Assembly (NCBI RefSeq): GCF_002632465.1
Contig: NZ_NIBS01000007.1
Coordinates: 1 to 64,000 of the forward strand
Length of the DNA: 64,000 nt
Direction of reading: 5' to 3'
Source of the DNA: Xenorhabdus budapestensis
Lineage (GTDB): Bacteria > Pseudomonadota > Gammaproteobacteria > Enterobacterales > Enterobacteriaceae
Shown here piece by piece: positions 57,337 to 64,000 of the stretch. Each line of letters starts with the position of its first letter. Within the stretch, counting starts at the first letter, position 1. The notes under the pieces were generated by a model. It did no database searches and was not told the DNA's origin. It worked only from the letters and a program-made list of their open reading frames with translations. Position numbers and translations under genes: made by a program.

Positions 57337-58737
57337 TTAAATACGGACTCTGCGCCTTTTCACAACCTGAAACCCAATCATTAAAATAATAAACCAGGCT
57401 GGTGTAACAATCAGTGCCTGCCCGGTATCAGGCTGCAAAGACAGCAATACCAAAACAGAAGCAAAGAAGGCTAAGCACACCCATGACATAACAATACCGA
57501 ATGGCATTTTATAAATAGATGCTTTATGCAACTCAGGGCGGCGTTTCCGATAAGCCAGATAGGAACACAAAATCATGCTCCAGATGAACATAAACAGAAT
57601 GGCAGATACTGTCGTTACCAATGTAAAGACACGCATTACATCGGGGATAAAATAGATCAAAATGACGCCACAGGAGAGGCATAAACACGTAAATATCAAA
57701 CCCGATGCAGGCACCGAGCGCCGGGAAAGACGGCTGAACTGTTTTGGTGCATCCCCTTCTTTTGCCAAACCAAATAACATCCGGCTAGTGGAGAAAACCC
57801 CACTGTTTGCCGAGGAAGCAGCAGAAGTCAGAACCACAAAATTCACAATACTGGCTGCTGCCGGTAATCCAATCAGAACGAATAATTCCACAAATGGGCT
57901 TTTATCTGCCACAATCGCGCGCCACGGTGTAACCGACATAATAACAGTCAAGGCTAACACGTAAAATGTGATAATTCGGATCGGAATGGCATTAATTGCT
58001 TTTGGCAGGGATTGCATTGGATTTTTGGTTTCCGCAGCAGCGGTTCCTACCAATTCAATTCCAACAAAAGCAAATATAGCGATTTGAAAGCCCGCAAAGA
58101 AACCACTCAGCCCCATTGGAAACATACCTCCGTCATTCCAAACGTTGGTAAGGGAGGCAATGTGCCCCGCAGGTGATTGGAAATGGATGCCAATCAGTAC
58201 TCCCCCTGTCACAATCAGGGCAACAATGGCAACAATCTTAATCATCGCAAACCAAAACTCCAATTCTCCGAACAATTTTACTGTCGCGAGATTCAGAGTC
58301 AGCAATACCAAAACACATAGAAGTGAAGTGGCCCATTCAGGAAAATCAGGTGTCCAATATCCGACATAAGAGGTAATAGCGACAACATCAGCGATACCGG
58401 TAATCACCCAGCAGAACCAATAAGTCCAGCCTACAAAAAAACCGGCCCATGGCCCAAGTAGATCTGCGGCAAAGTCACTGAATGACTTATAATGCAAGTT
58501 GGAAAGTAATAACTCTCCCATTGCACGCATCACAAAAAACAGCATAAATCCAATGATCATATAGACAAAAATGATCGATGGCCCCGCCAGAGAGATAGTT
58601 TTACCTGATCCCATAAACAGACCAGTTCCGATAGCTCCTCCAATAGCAATAAGCTGTATATGTCGGTTAGTCAGACTTCGCTGAAGGTGCGAGCCCTCAG
58701 TTTCAGGTGGGTGTGTGAGTTGTATTTTTTCTTCCAT
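57337..58737 (-). CDS. cycA: D-serine/D-alanine/glycine permease
   Basis: This protein has about 466 residues, starting at 58737 (MEEKIQL). Near-identity to enteric CycA is visible through TNRHIQLIAIGGAIGTGLFMGSGKTISLAGPSIIF, LLSNLHYKSFSDFA, LSGFFAGFQIAIFAFVGIELVG and VLTSAASSANSGVFSTSRMLFGLA. It has twelve membrane helices of the amino-acid/polyamine/organocation superfamily and imports D-Ser, D-Ala, Gly and D-cycloserine by proton symport. It is a core-genome gene, so it helps to mark where accessory DNA ends. Confidence 0.95.
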   Translation of the reverse strand: MEEKIQLTHPPETEGSHLQRSLTNRHIQLIAIGGAIGTGLFMGSGKTISLAGPSIIFVYMIIGFMLFFVMRAMGELLLSNLHYKSFSDFAADLLGPWAGFFVGWTYWFCWVITGIADVVAITSYVGYWTPDFPEWATSLLCVLVLLTLNLATVKLFGELEFWFAMIKIVAIVALIVTGGVLIGIHFQSPAGHIASLTNVWNDGGMFPMGLSGFFAGFQIAIFAFVGIELVGTAAAETKNPMQSLPKAINAIPIRIITFYVLALTVIMSVTPWRAIVADKSPFVELFVLIGLPAAASIVNFVVLTSAASSANSGVFSTSRMLFGLAKEGDAPKQFSRLSRRSVPASGLIFTCLCLSCGVILIYFIPDVMRVFTLVTTVSAILFMFIWSMILCSYLAYRKRRPELHKASIYKMPFGIVMSWVCLAFFASVLVLLSLQPDTGQALIVTPAWFIILMIGFQVVKRRRVRI

Positions 58738-58975
58738 AGTTGTATCCAGTTTATTCTCACAGCATGACCTCAATAGCAGCAAGCTGTGTTTAAGGAGCCA
58801 TTGTGACATAGACAACTACAGTATTAACAGAAGGAATTTACACGAAAAACCAATAGGTTGTATTTTACGCTACTCACAAAATTAGATGTTGTATTTATTT
58901 TATTCATTTACTGAAAGTGTATATAGAGATAGAGCATTGACTAATTAATTGCCAGGGGACGATAATCAATATATT

Positions 58976-59021
58976 GGGTCGTTAGCTCAGTTGGTAGAGC
59001 AGTTGACTCTTAGACCCACCA
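58976..59021 (+). pseudogene. tRNA-Lys remnant (internal deletion)
   Basis: Bases 58976-59012 match tRNA-Lys from the 5' end through D arm and anticodon stem to the loop (GGGTCGTTAGCTCAG..., GACTCTTA). The sequence then jumps to GACCCACCA, the 3' acceptor end. The 3' anticodon stem, variable loop and T arm (about 30 bases) are missing, so it cannot fold as a tRNA. The loop sequence suggests anticodon CUU. Such damage is typical of a used or decayed phage attachment site. Confidence 0.75.
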
Positions 59022-59247
59022 GAATTATCAAGGAATTGCGTTAATTTTGTGAGTCCTTTGTTTTTTCTAGGATACCTCTAGGGAGTAATAGAAAGTATAA
59101 ATGATTAACTTTTTTCCATTAAATGACTTACGGCGCTGCTGTTGCTCTTCACTTAATACCACAACTACAGACAAAGTAAGGACAAAGCAGCTTGTCCCTA
59201 ATACCGACAGAAGGCGGGAGAGTTATTTTGAGTAGAAAATAACAAAA

Positions 59248-59268
59248 GGGGCGTTAAAAACCGCCCCA
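59248..59268 (-). terminator. Intrinsic terminator of the tail gene
   Basis: GGGGCG...CGCCCC with an 8-9-base loop; on the minus strand it is followed by a TTTTGTTATTTT run, 45 bp beyond the tail gene stop. Confidence 0.8.
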
Positions 59269-59311
59269 ATGAAGTGCCTCGAAAATTAGGTATCTAGCAA
59301 ATGCAATTTTT

Positions 59312-59932
59312 TTATTCTAATCTATACCATCCCATCAGAATAATATAACTATTGGTAATATTGATTACTTCCCTGTACCCAGTACTTGATGTTGTTCCAG
59401 AAACAGTATGGTTATGGGCACCAATATTTACAGAATGAGAATGATTGCCCTGAGTATCTGTATATGCAACTTTATAATTATCTGTATATTTAGCTCCGAT
59501 AATTGATACTCCTTTCTGAACATATCCACCCCATATAGGTTCCCGACTTTGATCATATGATAATGCCGTAGCATGCTGATGATCACCCGCAACACTGGTT
59601 GATTTTATTCCATAATCAAATGAATCTGTTGTAGCTGAAAATGAGTGATTATGAGGAGGGAGTTGTGAAGCTTTCAATGTGATAGTGTCATTTCCTCCTA
59701 TTGATAAAATGTCGGAACCATCTAAAGCTCCTAGTCTGATAGTTTTATTTTCGCCAATATATTCCCAGACTGTGTCAGGGAATAGGATGTTTGGATTTTT
59801 ACTTTGAGCAAAAAATGTAACAATCCCAACAGGATATAATATATCAATGGTTACAGCATGTTTTTCCCGTTCTAACGCTAATTCATCTTCAGTTAACGTT
59901 TTTATTGTGCGCTTCTTATTTTGAATGCTCAT
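59312..59932 (-). CDS. Phage tail-collar/short-fibre protein
   Basis: This is a 206-residue protein beginning MSIQNKK with GAGGAAT upstream. Residues 30-70 (ILYPVGIVTFFAQSKNPN, PDTVWEYIGENKTIRLG) and the His-rich ASQLPPHNHSF, GNHSHSV and GAHNHTV segments are typical of phage tail-collar and short-fibre tips that bind metal ions; the end ITNSYIILMGWYRLE is the usual C-terminal motif. It shares its leader and first five codons with the fibre gene at 1179, in opposite orientation. No other tail genes are adjacent, so it looks like an orphan fibre cassette of a tailocin or prophage. Confidence 0.8.
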   Translation of the reverse strand: MSIQNKKRTIKTLTEDELALEREKHAVTIDILYPVGIVTFFAQSKNPNILFPDTVWEYIGENKTIRLGALDGSDILSIGGNDTITLKASQLPPHNHSFSATTDSFDYGIKSTSVAGDHQHATALSYDQSREPIWGGYVQKGVSIIGAKYTDNYKVAYTDTQGNHSHSVNIGAHNHTVSGTTSSTGYREVINITNSYIILMGWYRLE

Positions 59933-60077
59933 ATTGATTCCTCATGTATTAACAACGTACATTGCTAGTTAATTAAGCCAAAGAGGTTTAATTGAAAATA
60001 TCTTTGGCAATATGAGGCGGTAGGATACTTCTCCGCCTGTGAACATCAATAAAATCAGTTCATCAATACTGGAGAGT
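59915..60077 (-). repeat. Tail-gene leader, inverted copy of 1040-1197
   Basis: Read toward the gene on the minus strand, this matches the region upstream of the fibre gene at 1179 over about 160 bp with scattered differences and small indels, ending in the ribosome site and MSIQN codons. Confidence 0.8.
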
Positions 60078-60306
60078 ACGGCTTGGATAAATTCAGCTGG
60101 TTAATATTTGGTAAATTGTATGCTTTGATGGCAGAATGGCACAAAATAACAAATAGTAAATAATAAAATTTATCAAATAACTGATAACACTTGGTACTAT
60201 AAAAATGAGATACTCCATAAAGATGGTTGAAATAGCGACCATCATAGTTCATTGATTATTAATAATTTCTTCTCATTGATAGAAGCAAGTAAAGTCCATT
60301 AATTAA

Positions 60307-60396
60307 CTAAACGCTGTCAAAGTTAGCCAATCGCTGCTGTTGTTTATAACTCAAAGTAAACGCAAATTCTTCATGCTCAATCTGCCATGTACCAAA
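60307..60396 (-). pseudogene. C-terminal scrap of a probable phage protein
   Basis: A frame bounded by in-frame stops reads FGTWQIEHEEFAFTLSYKQQ and ends with RLANFDSV. It looks like protein-coding sequence but is only about 30 codons, with an upstream stop. Family not recognised; its place near the tail gene suggests phage origin. Confidence 0.35.
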
Positions 60397-60528
60397 CTCT
60401 TAACCGTTAACAAAAGTCATTTAATAAAAAATCTTACCTCAAGTAAATTTATACCATCGTTTCTTCTGCAAAAAGGATAAAGTACATAATTGACAATTAA
60501 ATAAATTGGCTAAATATCCGAGGTGATT

Positions 60529-61542
60529 ATGGAAAATATTTCTTCTCAGGAATTAAAGCAAAGAAATACTATCAAAAAAGATAAAATAAAATCAGGTAAT
60601 ATACAGGTACAGGATGTCATTAATATAGATAAAATATTAGAAGATGTGAAGCGATTTAATTTAAACACCGTAAATGTTCCTGTTGAAATAGATATTCCAG
60701 AGGTAACATCTTCTAAATTTACTGTGAACCAATATCAAAAACAGCATGCTATTAATCTGATTAAAGAATTATTAAAGCATGATATAAAAATTATCGTTGA
60801 ACCGTTCCCATTCATCCAGCAAGGTTCCATCGGTGAAACGGAATGGAACCCAAACGATATTAATGAATTTTTCTGGAATTGGAAAACAGTTGTATTACAA
60901 GATATTTTTGATTCAATAACTAATAAATATAATATTTATGGATTAAAAATTGCTTCTAATTTTATTTATATGGAGTATGCAGAAGGGTATTGGAATGATG
61001 TTATCGATTTTACCCGTAAGCAATATGATGGTAACGTTATATATCAGATGAATTCGTGGATAACGGCGGTTTGGGATCCTTCCTATGAAGCTAAATTTAT
61101 ACAGAGGATAAACCGACCTTATTTAAAGAAGGTGGATTTTGTTGGCATCGACTGCTGGTTTGAACTTTCAGACAAGAAAATTCCATCTTATGAAGAAGTA
61201 ATAGAATGTTTGTTTTCAACGACTATTTATAGTCGTGCTCAAGAAGTTATCTACCAAATTGAACGGTTACATCGTTCAACTAAAAAAATGGTATATTTTG
61301 GTGGGTTTAATATTCCTGCATGTGAATATGGACTGCGAACTCCGTGGAATCCTCATACATCAGATACATTCTCAGCAGAAATACAAATTAATGGATGGCG
61401 TGCTTATAGAGAAATAATGGAGCCAAAATCCTATTTTAAAGGTTTCTCCATATGGTTTATTGGATCTTGTGATAAAAAACATCCATATCAAATCCATAGT
61501 AAAGAAGCGGAAATAATTATTAATGAGTGGTACAAGGAATAG
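60529..61542 (+). CDS. TIM-barrel glycoside-hydrolase-like protein
   Basis: This protein has about 337 residues, starting at 60529 (MENISSQ) with GAGGTG upstream. Alternating strands and helices fit a TIM barrel: NTVNVPVEIDIPEV, DIKIIVEPFPFIQ, YGLKIASNFIYMEY, VDFVGIDCWFEL, KMVYFGGFNIPACEYG and a C-terminal FKGFSIWFIGSCD. This pattern recalls GH113-like or related phage-associated glycosidase domains; acidic residues at the strand ends (VEPF, YMEY, CEYG) could be catalytic. No signal peptide. It is AT-rich, next to the tail gene, and may be an accessory gene carried with it. The family assignment is tentative. Confidence 0.5.
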   Translation: MENISSQELKQRNTIKKDKIKSGNIQVQDVINIDKILEDVKRFNLNTVNVPVEIDIPEVTSSKFTVNQYQKQHAINLIKELLKHDIKIIVEPFPFIQQGSIGETEWNPNDINEFFWNWKTVVLQDIFDSITNKYNIYGLKIASNFIYMEYAEGYWNDVIDFTRKQYDGNVIYQMNSWITAVWDPSYEAKFIQRINRPYLKKVDFVGIDCWFELSDKKIPSYEEVIECLFSTTIYSRAQEVIYQIERLHRSTKKMVYFGGFNIPACEYGLRTPWNPHTSDTFSAEIQINGWRAYREIMEPKSYFKGFSIWFIGSCDKKHPYQIHSKEAEIIINEWYKE

Positions 61543-61692
61543 TTTTAGTTATTCGACATTAAAATATAATGGTTAAAGAAAATACCGTAGTTTAAAAAAC
61601 ATGGGTAGTTTAAGAAAAATAAGTAGTTCAAGCTTGCTATTTTCTTCTGTTAATTACCAGAAAGAGCTTGAACTACGTTATAGGGCTGAAGA

Positions 61693-62430
61693 TTATGGAA
61701 TTATTGCAAACGAACGTACTGGAAATCCCGCAGCCTTTTCTGGTTTAGCAACAATATTAAAAATAACCGCTCCACGAGTTGGCACTTGATCTAAATTGGT
61801 CATTACTTCTATTTGATAAGTATCTTGTGCCAATACATAATTCTCGCTGAGTAACGCACTATTCTTTCTGGAGTCTTTGGCTGAATCAGTATCAAAAGTC
61901 TCGTGCCCGATAGCTTTTATTTTTCTTTCTTCAAAGAGAAAATTGAGAGCATCTAATCCCCAGCCGGGTGTCTGGTTATTTCCGTTGATATCTTTATTAT
62001 CCATTTTTTCCTGAGATGGCCAGCGTTTACTCCAGTCTGTTCTTAGTGCGACAAAAGTGCCTGCTTCAATAATGCCATGTGTGGCTTCAAACTGGAGAAT
62101 ATCATCTTTAGACAGTGAGAAATTAGGCTCTTGTTTTGCCCGTTCTGACTGGTCAATGACAATTAATGGTAACACTAGTTCTTTTAATTCCAATTCATTC
62201 AAGAAACGAGCATCAGGTATAAAATGGCAAGGGGCATCAATGTGAGTACCATATTGACCAACAAAGGTAAATTGTTGGGCGAAAAATCCATCTGGATAAC
62301 TAAACAGTGTTTTAATTTGAGCAGGGTTAAACATAAAAAAATGGGGTGAGTCTTGATCAAAACTATGTGTCAAATCGATCCATTTTTTGGATTTTAATAA
62401 AGTGAGTGCCTGTAAGATATCGTTTGTCAT
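61693..62430 (-). CDS. Cyclase-family (kynurenine-formamidase-like) hydrolase
   Basis: This protein has about 245 residues. The start at 62430 (MTNDILQ) has GAGG 8 bp upstream; a longer frame reaches 62490. The PF04199 signature HxGTHxDxPxH is visible as QYGTHIDAPCH: the first His is Gln, while GTH, Asp and the last His remain. Other family segments are WIDLTHSFDQDSPHF, VALRTDWSKRW and IKAIGHETFDTD. Members are metal-dependent hydrolases acting on N-formylkynurenine or cyclic amides and esters. The Gln change may alter metal binding. A 22-bp palindrome lies about 65 bp upstream. It is a single gene between phage-type DNA and the flagellar genes. Confidence 0.8.
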   Translation of the reverse strand: MTNDILQALTLLKSKKWIDLTHSFDQDSPHFFMFNPAQIKTLFSYPDGFFAQQFTFVGQYGTHIDAPCHFIPDARFLNELELKELVLPLIVIDQSERAKQEPNFSLSKDDILQFEATHGIIEAGTFVALRTDWSKRWPSQEKMDNKDINGNNQTPGWGLDALNFLFEERKIKAIGHETFDTDSAKDSRKNSALLSENYVLAQDTYQIEVMTNLDQVPTRGAVIFNIVAKPEKAAGFPVRSFAIIP

Positions 62431-62494
62431 AACAGCCTCATCTTGTTTAATTGTAGGGGCGTTTTTGAGAAAGACAGGGTACATTTTCAATGTA

Positions 62495-62516
62495 GGTGAC
62501 TGCTTAAGCAGTCACC
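62495..62516. promoter_or_regulatory. Perfect 22-bp palindrome
   Basis: The arms GGTGACTGC and GCAGTCACC meet around TTAA. There is no T run, so a terminator is unlikely for either strand. Its location upstream of the cyclase-family gene suits an operator or a 5' RNA hairpin. Confidence 0.45.
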
Positions 62517-62592
62517 AAGACCTGTCTGTTTGTGAATATTAATATCTTCCAAGAGTGATATCAATATAGGTGAGATTGGTAAATGAACACTC

Positions 62593-62775
62593 CTACTCTG
62601 AGATAATTAATGAGGTAATAATAACCATTGGAGATTTGTCATTATCGATAAAAGGGTTAGTAACTGCTATTGTTTGGTAATAAAGTGGTTCCCATTCTGA
62701 ATAGGTTATTGGTAACTTATTTTTTACCAGTGGATGCCTGCCGATTAATAGCATAAAATTAAAAAAAATTTTCAT
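62593..62775 (-). CDS. Possible small hypothetical protein
   Basis: A 60-codon frame beginning MKIFFNFMLLIGRHP with a weak GGA upstream. No family resemblance; may be a gene relic or chance. Confidence 0.2.
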   Translation of the reverse strand: MKIFFNFMLLIGRHPLVKNKLPITYSEWEPLYYQTIAVTNPFIDNDKSPMVIITSLIISE

Positions 62776-63062
62776 ATCATTCCGTTGAATATCTGGTTTT
62801 TAATTAATAATAAATTTTTATTATTCTTCCATCTGCTTATTGTCTGAAAAATCCATTATCATCATCCATGAGTTAATTTTTTGTTTTGAAAATGTTTGTG
62901 TTTTTATATTTATTGTTTGCAGGTTATGCATACAATATAATGCCGAATTAGACTACCCGAAAAAGGGATGGTGACTAAATGACACCACCTGAAATGAATA
63001 TGAATAAACGATACCGCTAATTAATATTATATTAATAAAATATCATGGTGTTGTTGTTATAT

Positions 63063-63440
63063 TTATGTCTTATCTGTTGTAGATGTCAGCTCCATTTCAT
63101 AATCACTGATAGGGAATTGCCCATAAGTATCATGTAATAATTGCTTACAGCTTTCCTGTTTAATCAGGTCGCTAAGTTCATCTAATCGTTTTTGCAATAA
63201 TCTCCTAGTTTCTTTTTCATTATCTAAGACAGTCTGCAAAATTTTGGTTAATTTCTGCTGCAATGAAATAGGAGCATCTGAATCTTTTGATAATAAAGTA
63301 ACCACTTCCACTGCTTTCAGGTAGGTGATTTCCATATCAACAAGTGCATCCCACTTTTCATTTCTAGCTAAATCAAGCATCTGCTCACTTAAATTAAGGA
63401 TCTGCTGGTAAGCTGACAAAAGATCCAGATCATTTTTCAT
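63063..63440 (-). CDS. fliT: Flagellar export chaperone FliT
   Basis: This protein has about 125 residues, starting at 63440 (MKNDLDLLSAYQQ); its ATG shares a base with the fliS stop (TGATG), so translation is coupled. It is an all-helical protein with the FliT pattern LSAYQQILNLSEQMLDLARNEKWDALVDME, then KLTKILQTVLDNEKETRRLLQKRLDELS. FliT binds FliD in the cytosol and restrains FlhDC in enteric bacteria. The order fliD-fliS-fliT is standard. Confidence 0.9.
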   Translation of the reverse strand: MKNDLDLLSAYQQILNLSEQMLDLARNEKWDALVDMEITYLKAVEVVTLLSKDSDAPISLQQKLTKILQTVLDNEKETRRLLQKRLDELSDLIKQESCKQLLHDTYGQFPISDYEMELTSTTDKT

Positions 63441-63850
63441 CAAACAATATCCTGACTGGCGTTGTAATGAGGACCTATTTGCCGCCAAGAATCTGAAATC
63501 TCGGAAAGTAAATCAATCACTTCGGTAATAGCCTTCTCATCGTTGCGTAAATTAGCATGGAGTAAACGACGACTCATATAATCATATAAAGCAAAAAGAT
63601 TCTGGGCAATCTCTCCGCCTTTTTCGAAATCAAGTCCCTCTTTGAGACCATTATCAATGATATTTATCGCCTTTGAAATAGCTAAACCTTTTTCCGGAAT
63701 ATTCCCCTGCTGCATCAGAATAATTGCACGACGCAGGGCGCTGAGCGCCCCATTGAACAATATCTGAATCAACTGGTAAGGAGAGGCATTCATAATTTCG
63801 CTCTCAAGATCTACCTGAGCGTATAACTGGCTTGCCGAACGTTGATACAT
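63440..63850 (-). CDS. fliS: Flagellin export chaperone FliS
   Basis: This is a 136-residue helical protein. YAQVDLESEIMNASPYQLIQILFNGALSALRRA and the C-terminal EISDSWRQIG are conserved FliS segments. It binds the C-terminus of flagellin and prevents premature polymerisation before export. The gene lies 12 bp after fliD and overlaps fliT by one base. Confidence 0.95.
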   Translation of the reverse strand: MYQRSASQLYAQVDLESEIMNASPYQLIQILFNGALSALRRAIILMQQGNIPEKGLAISKAINIIDNGLKEGLDFEKGGEIAQNLFALYDYMSRRLLHANLRNDEKAITEVIDLLSEISDSWRQIGPHYNASQDIV

Positions 63851-63861
63851 AATATCCTTTA

Positions 63862-64000
63862 TTATTTTAAAAGCTGGGCCAAGGATAAACCTGATTGGTT
63901 CATTGAACTGATAAGCTTATCCAGTGCTGTAAATTGTTTTTTATAACGCGCCATCGTAGCATCAATATTTCTGTTGGTCTGTTCTACTTGCCTTTCTAGT
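63862..64000 (-). CDS. fliD: Flagellar cap protein FliD, C-terminal end (cut by window)
   Basis: Forty-five codons before a TAA at 63862-63864: RNIDATMARYKKQFTALDKL, then ISSMNQSGLSLAQLLK. This is the C-terminal coiled-coil end of FliD, with the conserved RYxxQFxALDxLIxxMN motif. The rest continues beyond the right edge. It leads the fliD-fliS-fliT operon. Confidence 0.92.
   Translation of the reverse strand, partial: LERQVEQTNRNIDATMARYKKQFTALDKLISSMNQSGLSLAQLLK

Larger units (their letters stand above)
58738..59311. other. Intergenic stretch with broken tRNA and phage scraps
   Basis: No complete gene is present. It holds the tRNA-Lys remnant at 58976-59021 and a terminator for the tail gene near 59248. 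A minus-strand frame around 59110-59160 reads LSEEQQQRRKSFNGKK, possibly the end of a lost phage protein. Confidence 0.5.
62431..63062. other. Intergenic stretch upstream of the cyclase gene
   Basis: Holds the 22-bp palindrome and one doubtful small frame (62593-62775); the rest is AT-rich without a recognisable feature. Confidence 0.5.

Noticed and set aside
60055-60252. 65-codon minus-strand frame upstream of the collar gene
   Set aside because: It runs through the conserved tail-gene leader, which is not conserved as protein in the other copy; composition is AT-driven.
61601-61789. 62-codon plus-strand frame
   Set aside because: It overlaps the 3' end of the cyclase-family gene on the other strand and has no recognisable domain.
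1-64000. CRISPR arrays, rRNA genes, complete tRNAs, replication origin
   Set aside because: No regularly spaced direct repeats, no rRNA sequence and no intact tRNA were seen; the only tRNA-like sequence is the broken tRNA-Lys.

Overview
The window looks like the chromosome of a gammaproteobacterium of the Morganellaceae, most likely Xenorhabdus or Photorhabdus. The reasons are the AT-rich intergenic DNA, fliD-fliS-fliT in the enteric arrangement, a CycA very close to the enteric protein, P2/R-type tail-fibre genes, a short palindromic repeat ending in TATACCC/GGGTATA, and a large orphan PKS/NRPS locus. The genus is an inference; no 16S or other marker gene is present.

Layout. 1-2608: end of an unidentified gene, a phage tail-fibre gene and a transposase scrap. 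2704-4996: a Kef/CPA2-type antiporter and a VOC-fold protein. 5154-48932: one long, tightly packed leftward gene run encoding a trans-AT polyketide/non-ribosomal peptide assembly line. 48933-50779: its probable control region and a Crp/Fnr-family regulator. 50780-52978: a palindromic repeat element, a RelE-type toxin/antitoxin pair and prophage scraps (methyltransferase piece, holin). 53114-58737: EamA exporter with divergent LysR regulator, a decayed bpsA-like/speD polyamine pair, a GNAT remnant, an NTF2-like protein and cycA. 58976-61542: a broken tRNA-Lys, a second tail gene and a glycosidase-like protein. 61693-64000: a cyclase-family protein and fliT, fliS, fliD (partial).

How the assembly line would work, in transcription order (right to left): [KS-KR-ACP-KS]; an 87-residue helical protein; a discrete ACP; a JmjC/cupin_8-like enzyme whose iron-binding HxD is HxA; a DUF1801 protein; a discrete acyltransferase that loads the AT-less modules; [KS-DH-degenerate KR-ACP | KS-KR-ACP-ACP | KS]; [ACP-flavin oxidoreductase]; [NTF2-NTF2-KS0-DH-ACP | KS-carrier-Cy-Cy]; [carrier-Ox-KS0-carrier-C-A(Ser)-PCP-TE with Cys nucleophile]; DUF2306 protein; MMPL exporter, LolA-like periplasmic protein and outer-membrane barrel; and last a free-standing adenylation enzyme with an exact threonine code. 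The most economical reading is a polyketide carrying a methyl-oxazoline or methyl-oxazole (Thr supplied in trans to Cy-Cy/PCP/Ox), ending in serine, released by a Cys-type thioesterase and exported by the three-part envelope system. I do not recognise this cluster as one with a known product.

The strongest leads are the HxA iron enzyme coupled to a discrete ACP (possible carrier-dependent halogenase), the Cys-thioesterase behind a Ser module, the doubled NTF2-like domain fused to a non-elongating KS, and a shared GCTCA-N4-TGAGC palindrome upstream of both the regulator and the PKS run. The two tail-fibre genes near the window ends share a leader of about 160 bp in inverted orientation, bracketing the whole region.
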